Shown here piece by piece: positions 36,546-45,383 of a stretch of 64,000 nucleotides of DNA. Below the pieces are notes generated by a model. It saw only the letters and a program-made list of their open reading frames with translations, was not told where the DNA came from and made no database searches. Numbering within the stretch: position 1 is the stretch's first letter; each line of letters starts with the position of its first letter. The DNA is from Calditrichia bacterium (lineage in GTDB: Bacteria; Calditrichota; Calditrichia; RBG-13-44-9; J075): NCBI GenBank assembly GCA_028284905.1, contig JANQQU010000062.1, positions 124,001-188,000 of the forward strand, read 5' to 3'. Position numbers and translations under genes: made by a program.

Positions 36546-36970
36546 TATATGTAGTAGGGGACCATCCGGATAACAATTAGCGCTCTGAGACTCCATGCAA
36601 TAGTACGGATCCAGTTGCTGGTTATCAGGCGATGAAGAATTAGTGGATCATAGCGATCCGAAAGCGCCCGATGACATGGCACTTGTATCAAAAAAGTCGA
36701 CCCCCATATTATCAACAACAGCACGATACCACTCCATTCAAGCACATCCGGAACGGCCGTATTTCCGAGCCAGGTAACAGCTATTCCAGTCCCCAGTTCT
36801 AAAACCATTATTGGTGCGATAACCCAGCCGGTTCGGGTAGTGTGCTGATTCTCATATGCAACAAATTTACCGCTGCCCACTTCCCGGAACAGTGGATAAT
36901 GCACAATTTGAACGAACCAGATAATACCAGCCATCATTAAAGTTGTCAAGAGATGGATATCGAAGAGCAT
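36545..36970 (-). CDS. Small four-helix integral membrane protein, unknown
   Basis: 141 residues from ATG 36968-36970, with AGGA eight bases upstream; a TTG six bases earlier is less likely. Four hydrophobic helices: ~5-24, ~49-68, ~76-95 and ~118-134. Conserved-looking polar spots are VQIVHYPLF and NQHTTRTGWVIAP, and a CHRALSDRYD loop. It may belong to an uncharacterised DUF family of membrane proteins; I cannot name it. Divergent from the PQQ/CBM48 gene across TGAGCG copy e. Confidence 0.75.
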   Translation of the reverse strand: MLFDIHLLTTLMMAGIIWFVQIVHYPLFREVGSGKFVAYENQHTTRTGWVIAPIMVLELGTGIAVTWLGNTAVPDVLEWSGIVLLLIIWGSTFLIQVPCHRALSDRYDPLILHRLITSNWIRTIAWSLRALIVIRMVPYYI

Positions 36971-37066
36971 AATCAAATTCCTTTCATAAGGTCATTCTTA
37001 AAATGTAAAAAAATGTCATCAGAAAAAAAACATGATGATATTTTCACTTTATATCGTATTTTAAAA

Positions 37067-37083
37067 CGAGCGTTTTGAGCGTT
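37067..37083 (+). promoter_or_regulatory. TGAGCG element, copy e
   Basis: CGAGCGTTTTGAGCGTT, i.e. the tandem hexamer pair with the first T changed to C and TTTT in place of the ATATT tail. It sits in the divergent region between the small membrane protein (start 36970) and the PQQ/CBM48 gene (start 37134). No strong promoter boxes are seen next to it. Confidence 0.5.
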
Positions 37084-37133
37084 TTTTTTGATTATTGTAA
37101 AGAATTGCGATCCATGATTAAGAGGAAAAGAAT

Positions 37134-39044
37134 ATGCCCCGGCAGAAACCAAACCTGATTTTTGTTTTGATTTTCGTAGCAACATTTAATGCCCCTTTGA
37201 TATTTGCCCAGGGGAACTGGCCCCAATGGGGAGGGGCGGAAGGTGATTTTGAGATTACCATTTCACAAATAATGAAAGAGTGGCCGCCAGAAGGCCCGCC
37301 GGAACTTTGGAGCCGGGAATTAGGTTCGGGAAATTCTGGCATTGTTATCGATAATGATTGGCTTTTTACGATGTATCGGCCATTGAATGATGCCGGTGAT
37401 GCACAGTTCAATGAGTATGTCGTGGCGATTGATGCCAGTACCGGGAAAACCCACTGGGAATATCATTATCCCGCACCGCCAATTGAGGGTCAGGAGCAAT
37501 ACGGCGGCGGTATTGGCCCCCATGCAACTCCGTTAATCACGGAAAAATATCTCTATACAGTCGGATATACCGGCATATTCTATTGTTTTGATCGCAATAA
37601 TGGTGCAGTCGTATGGTCTTACAATCTCGTGAAAGATTTTAGTGCAATCCCGGTCCAATTTGGCTTTTCCGCCAGCCCAATAATTTATCAGGAAAATGTT
37701 ATCGTTCAAGCCTGTGGCCCGGAAAGTGGACTTATTGCCTTCAACCAGTCGACCGGGGAAGTGCAATGGAAATCTCCCTCGGCAAAATTCAGTTATGCGA
37801 CACCAATTGTTGTGAAATATGAAAAAGGAGACTTCTTAGTGCTGGTTGGCGGAGATGCAGTCCAGGGCATTGATGTGAACAACGGCCAAGTTCGTTGGTC
37901 TTATCCCATGCGGGAAAAAGGGCTGACCAATGTGCCGACACCTGTTTGGCTGGAAAACCAATTCCTTTTTATCGCTGGTCAGGGCGTGAATGGGGGAGAG
38001 CTGTTACGTTTCAGCGGACCTGTAGCAGATATTAACATTGAATCCATTTGGCACAACAATAAAGTTAGTCTCTTTGTAAACAACCTGGTTGTTAAGGGAG
38101 ATTATGCTTATGGCGGGGATGATTTTTTCTTCGGCTTCAATTGGCGAACCGGAAAATTGCTCTGGAAAAAACGCGGTTTTAAAAACGCGAATGTGTTACT
38201 CAGCGATGATTTTGGAATATTCCTTACTCAGGATGGGGAACTGGTCCTTGGCAAGCTTAGTCCGGAAGACTTAAACGAAATCTCTCGGTTTACTTTATTT
38301 GACGGCAGCGCCTGGACGATACCAACGGTCGTTAATGGGAAATTATATAGTCGGAACAGAGAGCTACTGGTCGCATTGGATTTATCCAAAGAAGATAGCA
38401 CTAGCGATAAACCATTGTCCTTACGCCAGATCGAATTGAAATTGCAACAGCTTGCCCGATCTGGCGAAATTTCAGCTGTTATCAATACTTTCCAAAAATA
38501 TCGTTCGATGCAATCAAGCAATATTGACCATCGCATACTTGCCAAGATTGGCCAGAGCCTTCTGGAGAAAGAGCAATATAAAAGTGCCCTGTCGCTACTG
38601 GCAGCCAATGCAGAGGCTTTTCCGAATAACACTGATACACAGATTAATCTTGCAAATGCTTTATTACAATCCGGTCAACAAAAAGAGGCTGCAGATGCCT
38701 ATCAAAGCATTCTGGCCATCGAACCGGATCATCCCGTTGCCAACCATCTGCTTCCACAGCTTCAACCAGCTGCGCTCTCTGGTGCAGGAACATTGTTTCA
38801 GCTAAATGATTATGCCGATGCCAGACTGGTGACTGTTGCCGGCAGCTTTAACGGCTGGCATCCAAAGCACACCATTATGCAACGGACGGATAAAGGCTGG
38901 CGTTGTAAAATCCAACTGGATAAAGGTGAGTATACCTATAAATTTGTTGTTGATGGGCAATGGATGATCGACCCCGGCAATCCGGAAAAGGTAGATGATG
39001 GCAACGGTAATATTAATTCAAGATTGATTGTTTCCGGTCAATAA
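37134..39044 (+). CDS. Secreted PQQ-type propeller / TPR / CBM48-like protein
   Basis: 636 residues with a signal peptide (cleavage near FAQG, residue 26). Residues ~30-420 form a PQQ-like beta propeller: NWPQWGGAEGDF opening, then blades such as IDASTGKTHWEYHY and FNQSTGEVQWKSP. Residues ~435-545 are TPR-like helices. The last ~80 residues match the AMPK-type glycogen-binding E-set/CBM48 domain: VTVAGSFNGWHP, then GEYTYKFVVDGQWMIDPGN. The combination suggests a periplasmic binding or scaffolding protein for a glucan-like polysaccharide. No catalytic motif was identified. RBS AAGAGGAAAAG upstream. Confidence 0.85.
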   Translation: MPRQKPNLIFVLIFVATFNAPLIFAQGNWPQWGGAEGDFEITISQIMKEWPPEGPPELWSRELGSGNSGIVIDNDWLFTMYRPLNDAGDAQFNEYVVAIDASTGKTHWEYHYPAPPIEGQEQYGGGIGPHATPLITEKYLYTVGYTGIFYCFDRNNGAVVWSYNLVKDFSAIPVQFGFSASPIIYQENVIVQACGPESGLIAFNQSTGEVQWKSPSAKFSYATPIVVKYEKGDFLVLVGGDAVQGIDVNNGQVRWSYPMREKGLTNVPTPVWLENQFLFIAGQGVNGGELLRFSGPVADINIESIWHNNKVSLFVNNLVVKGDYAYGGDDFFFGFNWRTGKLLWKKRGFKNANVLLSDDFGIFLTQDGELVLGKLSPEDLNEISRFTLFDGSAWTIPTVVNGKLYSRNRELLVALDLSKEDSTSDKPLSLRQIELKLQQLARSGEISAVINTFQKYRSMQSSNIDHRILAKIGQSLLEKEQYKSALSLLAANAEAFPNNTDTQINLANALLQSGQQKEAADAYQSILAIEPDHPVANHLLPQLQPAALSGAGTLFQLNDYADARLVTVAGSFNGWHPKHTIMQRTDKGWRCKIQLDKGEYTYKFVVDGQWMIDPGNPEKVDDGNGNINSRLIVSGQ

Positions 39045-39085
39045 AAAAAGGGACTGATTACCACGCGCCAGTGGCATTCAGTCCC
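39043..39085 (-). terminator. Rho-independent terminator of the SDR gene
   Basis: Read on the minus strand, GGGACTGA/TCAGTCCC (39078-39085 with 39050-39057) plus CCAC/GTGG (39061-39064 with 39071-39074) form a two-part stem with a symmetric 3-nt internal loop, followed by seven T. It overlaps the last codon of the convergent PQQ/CBM48 gene. Confidence 0.8.
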
Positions 39086-39113
39086 CTGTAAGAGAACAAG
39101 CTTATTGCAATTT

Positions 39114-39836
39114 TTACAAAGGTTTCAAGGAAGAGAGACCGCCGTCGACACCAAATACTTGTCCGGTAATCCAGCCACTGTTTTCCGAAAGCAGAAAAGC
39201 TGCCATTGCAGCAACTTCGTCGGGATGACCAATCTCTTTTAGCGGATGTCGCGCCGCTGATGCTTCCCGTTTTTTATCATTCGACAACAGCTGTCCGGCC
39301 AGTGGTGTATCCGTTATAGATGGCGCAATAACGTTAAAGCGAATATTGACTGCAGCATATTCTGCTGCCAACGATTTTGCAAGTCCTTCAACTGCTGCCT
39401 TCGCTGCAGCGATAGACGCATGGAAATTCATCCCGGCCTTTGCAGCAACAGTGCTAAACATAACTACTGAAGCTGGTGAACCCTTCTTTAAAGCTGGCAA
39501 TGCTGCCTGAATCGTTTTTACAGCACCGAATAAGTTAATGTTTAGATCTGCCAGAAAATCACTGATTTGCAGGCGATGGAATGGTTTTAAGGTGATGCTG
39601 CCGGGACAATAGGCGACGCCATGCAACTCTTCCGGCAGAAAAGAAGACAACCCGGAAAAATCTTCCGTCGTTACATCCATGGGAAAATGATTTAAGCCGG
39701 GTAAATTTGTATTGCTATTCTGGCGGGATACAATATAGACACTCGCCTCTTGATGTAAAAGCATCTTTGTCAGAGACAAACCAATTCCGGAACTCCCACC
39801 AACCACTAAAATATTTTTATTTTTCAAAGTTTTCAT
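39114..39836 (-). CDS. SDR-family oxidoreductase lacking the canonical tyrosine
   Basis: About 240 residues, starting at the second of two adjacent ATGs (39834-39839), with AGGAG six bases upstream; a further upstream extension has no RBS. Cofactor site GGSSGIGLSL near residue 10, NNAG-equivalent replaced by AYCPGSI. The catalytic serine segment VVMFSTVAAKAG is followed by NFHASIAAAKAAVEG: the Lys of YxxxK is present but the Tyr position is Ile. From memory, similar FHASxAAAK sequences occur in other SDRs, so this may define a clade rather than a decayed enzyme. C-terminal GWITGQVFGVDGGLS is normal. Function unknown. Confidence 0.88.
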   Translation of the reverse strand: MKTLKNKNILVVGGSSGIGLSLTKMLLHQEASVYIVSRQNSNTNLPGLNHFPMDVTTEDFSGLSSFLPEELHGVAYCPGSITLKPFHRLQISDFLADLNINLFGAVKTIQAALPALKKGSPASVVMFSTVAAKAGMNFHASIAAAKAAVEGLAKSLAAEYAAVNIRFNVIAPSITDTPLAGQLLSNDKKREASAARHPLKEIGHPDEVAAMAAFLLSENSGWITGQVFGVDGGLSSLKPL

Positions 39837-39892
39837 CATTAACTCCTGTTTTTGCAACAATATACAACTATTTTTAGCTCTGCACAAGCAAA

Positions 39893-39913
39893 ATGAGCGT
39901 TTTGAGCGATATT
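39893..39913 (+). promoter_or_regulatory. TGAGCG element, copy f
   Basis: ATGAGCGTTTTGAGCGATAT plus T, preceded by CAAA, identical to copy c. It lies in the divergent region between the SDR (minus) and the TMEM220-sulfatase pair (plus). A weak TTGGAT-17-TAAACT match follows at 39933-39961. Confidence 0.65.
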
Positions 39914-40005
39914 GTATTTAAAAATGAGTCGTTTGGATAAATTCCGGGGAATTGCTAAACTTGTCAAAAATGAAACATGTGAGAGACAAAGGTGGATAAT
40001 CACAA

Positions 40006-40386
40006 ATGAAAACAGGCTCGAGATTTAAACTTTATAATGGTTTTATGGTTGGCATTTTTTTATTGTCTGCGCTTGTTCAGTACAACGATCCGGACCCGCT
40101 GCTCTGGATTGTCATCTACGGTATTGCCGCCCTGGTTAGCTATCTCGCTTTTTCCCCTCGTCTCGACAAGCGCCTGCCACTTTATCTGGCAATCCTCGCT
40201 TTCGGCTGGGCAGCCTTTCATCTGCCCGACGTATGGGGGAAGGTAACCCTTGGTGAAATTTTTCAATCGATTGAAATGAAAACAATTGCCGTAGAAAAGG
40301 CCCGGGAAATGGGGGGATTAGTCATTATCGCTTCGTGGATGCTTTATCTGTATAGTCATTTAAAAAAGACCGCTGACAACAACTAA
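40006..40386 (+). CDS. TMEM220-like small membrane protein
   Basis: 126 residues with four hydrophobic helices. The motif LVQYNDPDPLLWIVIYG near residue 25 is the signature of the transmembrane family 220. RBS AAAGGTGG is upstream. It is the first gene of a pair with the sulfatase, whose start lies within 15 bp of its stop. Function unknown. Confidence 0.8.
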   Translation: MKTGSRFKLYNGFMVGIFLLSALVQYNDPDPLLWIVIYGIAALVSYLAFSPRLDKRLPLYLAILAFGWAAFHLPDVWGKVTLGEIFQSIEMKTIAVEKAREMGGLVIIASWMLYLYSHLKKTADNN

Positions 40387-40400
40387 AATTGAGGCATATT

Positions 40401-42161
40401 TTGTTCAATGATTTTCGAATTATCATGCTCTCCTTATTATTCTCAGGAATGTTTTTCTCTTGCCAGGATCAAAATGAAGCGCCACCGAACATTGTGCTGA
40501 TTATGACCGACGATCAGGGTTGGGGGGATTTGAGCAGTCATGGGAACGACTCACTTCAAACCCCAGCGCTCGACAAGCTCCGTTCAGAGAGTGTTCGTTT
40601 TCAGCGCTTTTATGTGTCTCCGGTTTGCGCGCCGACTCGCGCCAGTTTGTTAACCGGCCGCTATCACCTCCGTACCGGCACTACCTGGGTAACCCATCGT
40701 AAGGAAGTGATGCGTGAAGATGAGGTCACTATTGCGGAAATCCTGCAAGACGCTGGTTATCGCACCGGTCTTTTCGGAAAGTGGCACAATGGCGAGCAGT
40801 ATCCCCACGATCCCCGGGGGCAGGGGTTTGACACATTTTTCGGTTTTTCCGCCGGGCACTGGAACAACTACTTTGACACAGAGCTATTCCACAATGGAAA
40901 ACGAGTAAAAACTGAAGGTTACATCAGTGATGTGTTAACCGATCAGGCAATAAATTTCATTGAGGAAAACCGCGCCCGTCCATTCTTTTGCTATATACCC
41001 TATAACGCTCCCCATAGCCCGATGCAGGTAGCGGATAAATATTTTAACCGGCTAAAGAATAACGGCATCAGCGATTATAATGCTGCCGTTTATGGCATGG
41101 TGGAGAATATAGATGATAATATTTCCCGGATTTTGGAAACATTGGACAAGCTGAACCTGCAAGAGAACACTGTCGTTTTATTCACTACCGACAATGGACC
41201 AAACGGTCACAGATTTAATGGCGGCATGAAGGGAAAGAAGGCGGATGTCGATGAAGGCGGCGTGCGTGTCCCATTGTTTATTCGCTATCCGGGGGGGGGA
41301 TTTCAGCCCGGGAAAGCAGTTGGGGCTTTGGCAGCACACATTGATATATTACCCACCTTGCTGGACATCTGCAATCTGGAAATACCCGCCAATCTTGATC
41401 TGGATGGGCAGAGCCTCGCCGGCTTGCTCCGCGGGGATAGCACTGAACTAGGGAACCGCACGCTCTATACTTTTCCCATTGGCCGGCAGCTCACACCCTA
41501 TCCGGGTGCTGTCCGCACCGACCGCTATCGGATGGTGTTGGAACGGGATAGCACACATTCTTTATATGATATGCAAAACGATCCCTCTCAGGCAGACAAT
41601 ATCGCTGATCAATTTCCAGCAGAAACCCGGCAACTCGCAGCCGAATACCTGCTTGCATTTCAGGAGGTGACAAGTGAGCTGGGGCCACCACCGGCGATAC
41701 AAATAGGGCATCAGGGATATCCGGAAACGATTCTGCCGGCACCGGAAGCCCGCCTTTCCGGCAATGTTAAATTTAGCGAGTACTGGGGATGGGCCAACGA
41801 CTGGATCACCAACTGGCAATCGCTAACCGACAGTATTTATTGGGATTTAAAAGTAGTTGAAGCAGCGGAATACGAAGTAATCATTCAATATACTTGCCCG
41901 GAAACGCAAGTGGGTGCAAAAATATCTGCACAGGTAGACGGGCAATCGCTGGCCAAAGAAATCACAGAGACTCATGACCCTGCCTATTTGCCCAGCCCCG
42001 ATCGTATTCAGCGTTGGGAAGTCTATGAAAAGATCTGGAAAAGAATCTCGCTGGGAAACGTAAATATTAAAGCCGGCAAGCAACGACTGCTGCTTCAGGC
42101 GCCCAAAATACCCGGTACGCAAGCGATCGACCTAAAATCTGTAATCATTCGGCAAATTTAG
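40401..42161 (+). CDS. Type I sulfatase, predicted lipoprotein
   Basis: About 586 residues from TTG 40401, which has GAGG six bases upstream; an in-frame TTG at 40389 is also possible. A lipoprotein-like signal ends in MFFSC. The sulfatase core begins IVLIMTDDQGWGD with metal-binding DD. The FGly signature is CAPTRASLLTGR with Cys76. GKWHNG and FTTDNGPNGH supply further active-site residues. After ~445 a C-terminal accessory region of ~140 residues (KFSEYWGWANDWITNW onward) looks beta-rich. Cys-type sulfatases need the radical-SAM maturase anSME, not encoded in this window. It probably desulfates a polysaccharide. Confidence 0.93.
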   Translation: MFNDFRIIMLSLLFSGMFFSCQDQNEAPPNIVLIMTDDQGWGDLSSHGNDSLQTPALDKLRSESVRFQRFYVSPVCAPTRASLLTGRYHLRTGTTWVTHRKEVMREDEVTIAEILQDAGYRTGLFGKWHNGEQYPHDPRGQGFDTFFGFSAGHWNNYFDTELFHNGKRVKTEGYISDVLTDQAINFIEENRARPFFCYIPYNAPHSPMQVADKYFNRLKNNGISDYNAAVYGMVENIDDNISRILETLDKLNLQENTVVLFTTDNGPNGHRFNGGMKGKKADVDEGGVRVPLFIRYPGGGFQPGKAVGALAAHIDILPTLLDICNLEIPANLDLDGQSLAGLLRGDSTELGNRTLYTFPIGRQLTPYPGAVRTDRYRMVLERDSTHSLYDMQNDPSQADNIADQFPAETRQLAAEYLLAFQEVTSELGPPPAIQIGHQGYPETILPAPEARLSGNVKFSEYWGWANDWITNWQSLTDSIYWDLKVVEAAEYEVIIQYTCPETQVGAKISAQVDGQSLAKEITETHDPAYLPSPDRIQRWEVYEKIWKRISLGNVNIKAGKQRLLLQAPKIPGTQAIDLKSVIIRQI

Positions 42162-42467
42162 CGTTCCAATGTTCTCAATGACTTAATAGGAAGCTAGCAA
42201 CATATATCTGGAGATTTCCTGTAATCTCCGTTGCAGATATCACTTTATTCGCTTATTTTAGGAGAGATTATTCAAGGCCTCAGGGTTTTAATAATTCACT
42301 AGCGAAAGTACTGCAGCATCTTCAAATAGCTGAAATTTCAGCTGGCAACAATTCGGTGATCAATTTAAAGGTTTCCGGGCGCTTCTGGAGGGGCGGGCTG
42401 TTGTCGGATGAAAGCGATTGAAAGTTGTTGCGCTGTCATTTTTTCACAACAAAATGGAGAATCTCAT
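42162..42467. promoter_or_regulatory. Intergenic region with stem and 16-bp perfect palindrome
   Basis: Two structures. First, 42204-42240: ATATCT-GGAGATT ... AATCTCC-(5-nt bulge)-AGATAT, a stem 43 bp after the sulfatase stop without a T-run; possibly an mRNA 3'-end stem. Second, AGCTGAAATTTCAGCT (42328-42343), a perfect 16-bp palindrome 125 bp upstream of the metallopeptidase start, a candidate operator. No gene is seen. Confidence 0.4.
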
Positions 42468-43313
42468 ATGCGCTGGAGAGGTAGAAAACAAAGTTCAAAT
42501 GTGGAAGATCGCCGGGGAAGAGCCCCTCGCAAAGCTATTGGCGGTGGTCTTGGCACAATATTTTTAATTTTAATCGTCTGGTTGCTGGGAGGCAATCCTT
42601 TATCATTGCTAAACAATATGCAGAGTTCCGGAGCTACCCAGGGTGGCAATTATCAACCGTCGGCCGAGGAACAGGAACTGGCACAATTTGTCTCAGTTGT
42701 TCTGCAAGACACCGAAGACGTTTGGCACAGAATTTTTCAAGCGGCCGGATCCCGTTACCAGGAGCCTAAAATGGTCCTTTACAGTGGCGGTGTTCAATCT
42801 GCCTGCGGATTCTCTAGTTCGGCGACAGGCCCATTCTACTGCCCCGGCGATTATAAAATGTATATCGATCTGAGTTTCTATGATGAACTGCGAACTAAAT
42901 TCCGCGCACCAGGCGATTTCGCGATGGCCTATGTGATCGCACATGAAGTGGGTCATCATGTTCAGAATCTTATGGGCACCAGTGAAAAGGTAATGTCAAT
43001 GCGTAACCGTGTGAGCAAGACTGAATTTAACAAATACATGGTTCGCCTGGAATTGCAGGCCGATTTTTATGCCGGGGTTTGGGCACATCATGCCCAGCGT
43101 CTCAGCAATATTTTGGAAGAGGGGGATATCGAAGAGGCATTAAATGCCGCCGCTGCCGTTGGAGACGATCGTATTCAAAAACAAAGCCAGGGGTATGTAG
43201 TGCCGGAATCATTTACCCACGGTACCTCTGAACAACGAAAGCGTTGGTTTTATAAGGGTTTTAAGAGCGGGGACGTGAACCAGGGCAACACCTTCGAAGC
43301 GACATCCCTCTGA
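42468..43313 (+). CDS. YpfJ-type neutral zinc metallopeptidase
   Basis: 281 residues from ATG 42468 (RBS GGAGA). The N-terminus MRWRGRKQSSNVEDRRG is the highly conserved start of the YpfJ/KPN_02809 family, followed by a transmembrane helix at ~28-45. The zinc motif AHEVGHHVQNL lies near residue 165, and ELQADFYAGVWAHH supplies the third ligand. CGFSSSATGPFYCPGD is another family signature. Physiological substrate unknown. An in-frame upstream ATG at 42408 is rejected on conservation. Confidence 0.95.
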   Translation: MRWRGRKQSSNVEDRRGRAPRKAIGGGLGTIFLILIVWLLGGNPLSLLNNMQSSGATQGGNYQPSAEEQELAQFVSVVLQDTEDVWHRIFQAAGSRYQEPKMVLYSGGVQSACGFSSSATGPFYCPGDYKMYIDLSFYDELRTKFRAPGDFAMAYVIAHEVGHHVQNLMGTSEKVMSMRNRVSKTEFNKYMVRLELQADFYAGVWAHHAQRLSNILEEGDIEEALNAAAAVGDDRIQKQSQGYVVPESFTHGTSEQRKRWFYKGFKSGDVNQGNTFEATSL

Positions 43314-43440
43314 TTATTATAAATTTCCATGCTTTTATTTCTGGCGGATAAAGATTATTTTTCACTGCTTTGGTCGAATAACCGAAGCAGTGAACTGAAA
43401 TAATCGAATTGAAAAATCCGTTAAGAAGGAGACCTACGTT

Positions 43441-44631
43441 TTGGCAGCAGACAAAGCAGATCTGGCATCACTTCGAATAGATAAATCCAAAAGAGAATAT
43501 AGCGACACTAACAGCGGCGGCGGACGGAAATGGCTGGTCATTCTTGGCCTGCTCGTTGTGCTGATGGCAATTTATTTTAGTGGCATTTTTGATTCCCTGT
43601 TTTCCCCGGCAGTAAAAGTACAAATGACCCGGGCAACCCTGCAAACTGCCGCACAAACTGATGCGGTGCTTACCGCTAGTGGCTATGTTGTCGCTCAGCG
43701 AAAAGCGTCGGTGGCTTCCAAGGGGACTGGTCGCCTGGTTTTTCTCGGTGTTGTCGAAGGAGACAAGGTCAGTAAAAATCAAATTATCGCCCGTCTGGAA
43801 GACAATGATATCCGCGCGCAGCTTGATGAAGCCCGGGCGAATCTAAAGCTTCAGGAAGCGGAAGTTGAGATTGCTGAGAACACTTTTTCCCGGCAAAAAT
43901 CATTACTCGATGCCGGCGCCAGCGCCCAGGCAGATTTTGAAAACGCCAGCGCGCAGGTAAAACGGGTAAAAGCCTCGATTGATTTGGCAAAAGCCCGCGT
44001 ACAAGCTGCTGAGGTCGCATTGGAGAACACGCGGATCCGGGCGCCATTTGACGGCACGGTACTGACCAAAAATGCCGATGTCGGAGAAATTGTCGCGCCA
44101 TTAGCCGCCGGGGCAAATTCCCGGGCAGCAGTCGTAACGATTGCCGATATGACCTCTTTACAAGTAGAAGCAGATGTCTCCGAATCCAACATTGATAAAA
44201 TCCGTCCGGATATGGACTGTGAAATCACCCTTGATGCATATCCACAACAACGCTATGCCGCCTATGTCGCTAAAATTGTTCCGACTGCGGATCGTTCCAA
44301 AGCGACGGTTCTTGTTAAGGTGGGATTCCGGAATTACGACAAGCGAGTATTGCCGGAGATGAGTGCAAAAGTACTTTTCCTGAGCGGCAAAGAACGGGCG
44401 GCCGAACCGGAAACACCGCGTCTGGTAATTCCCCAATCTGCATTGGTGGTCCGTGATGGTGAAACCATTGTATACAAAGTTGAAGACGAAAAAGCAAAAG
44501 CACATGCGGTTGCCATTGGCGATAAATTTGGCAACTTTGTAGAAATCACCGCTGGCTTGCAAAGCGGAGATCGTTTGATTGACACGCCAGCAGCAGACCT
44601 GACAGACGGCAGCGCTGTTGAAACTGAATAA
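43441..44631 (+). CDS. Periplasmic adaptor (MacA/HlyD-type membrane fusion protein)
   Basis: 396 residues, starting at TTG 43441 with AAGGAG nine bases upstream. One transmembrane helix (~31-48) anchors a periplasmic region: beta-barrel/lipoyl halves TASGYVVAQRKASVASKGTG and NTRIRAPFDGTVLTKNADVG flanking a helical hairpin (~120-195, including QADFENASAQVKRVKAS). The C-terminal membrane-proximal domain ends near 395. It heads a four-gene MacA-ATPase-FtsX-FtsX operon, so it should link the inner-membrane exporter to an outer-membrane channel. Confidence 0.93.
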   Translation: MAADKADLASLRIDKSKREYSDTNSGGGRKWLVILGLLVVLMAIYFSGIFDSLFSPAVKVQMTRATLQTAAQTDAVLTASGYVVAQRKASVASKGTGRLVFLGVVEGDKVSKNQIIARLEDNDIRAQLDEARANLKLQEAEVEIAENTFSRQKSLLDAGASAQADFENASAQVKRVKASIDLAKARVQAAEVALENTRIRAPFDGTVLTKNADVGEIVAPLAAGANSRAAVVTIADMTSLQVEADVSESNIDKIRPDMDCEITLDAYPQQRYAAYVAKIVPTADRSKATVLVKVGFRNYDKRVLPEMSAKVLFLSGKERAAEPETPRLVIPQSALVVRDGETIVYKVEDEKAKAHAVAIGDKFGNFVEITAGLQSGDRLIDTPAADLTDGSAVETE

Positions 44632-44680
44632 AATCGTGAGGTGTTGATCCCTCACCGATATGTTTAACGATGGAGAAATC

Positions 44681-45382
44681 ATGTCCAAGTTAATTGAAAT
44701 CAGAGATTTAAAGAAATCTTACTGGAGAGAAAAGCTTGAAATTCCGGTATTGAACAATATCAATTTAACCATTGACAGTGGGGAGTTTACCGCCTTGATG
44801 GGCCCTTCAGGTTCAGGTAAAACGACCCTGCTGAACATGATTGCTGGCATTGACAAACCGGACGATGGGAGCATCACTATTGAAGGTCAAGAAATCAGCA
44901 GTATGAATGAAACTGCGCTGGCGAAATGGCGTGCGAACAATGTTGGCTTCATTTTTCAGTTTTACAATCTGATCCCAGTATTGACCGCTTTCGAGAATGT
45001 TGAACTGCCATTGCTTCTCACCAAACTTTCGAAAGCGGAGCGCAAGCAACAAACAGAGACTGCACTCAAGATCGTCGGTTTGGCGGATCGGATGGATCAT
45101 TATCCCAAGCAGCTTTCCGGGGGACAGGAGCAGCGCGTCGCCATAGCCCGCGCCATCGTTACTGATCCTTTAATTCTCGTCGCAGATGAGCCGACCGGTG
45201 ATCTCGACAAAGCTTCTGCAGAGGATATTCTCAACCTCATGGAACTTCTCAACAAAGAGCACGAGAAAACAATCCTGATGGTTACACATGACCCGCATGC
45301 CGCCGAACGCGCCCAGGTATTACACCATCTGGAAAAGGGAGATTTGATTAAATCCGACAAAAAAGCGGTGCAGGAGCATTAA
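44681..45382 (+). CDS. LolD/MacB-type ABC ATP-binding protein
   Basis: 233 residues from ATG 44681 (RBS GGAG seven bases upstream). Walker [14 protein letters not shown]-loop [20 protein letters not shown], signature [15 protein letters not shown], Walker [14 protein letters not shown], switch [12 protein letters not shown]. The ENVELP segment is typical of LolD/MacB/FtsE ATPases. One base separates its stop from the next permease gene. Confidence 0.95.
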   Translation: MSKLIEIRDLKKSYWREKLEIPVLNNINLTIDSGEFTALMGPSGSGKTTLLNMIAGIDKPDDGSITIEGQEISSMNETALAKWRANNVGFIFQFYNLIPVLTAFENVELPLLLTKLSKAERKQQTETALKIVGLADRMDHYPKQLSGGQEQRVAIARAIVTDPLILVADEPTGDLDKASAEDILNLMELLNKEHEKTILMVTHDPHAAERAQVLHHLEKGDLIKSDKKAVQEH

Positions 45383-45383
45383 A

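Noticed and set aside
40389-42161. SusCD-type polysaccharide utilisation locus around the sulfatase
   Set aside because: No SusC, SusD, hybrid two-component system or anSME maturase is encoded nearby.
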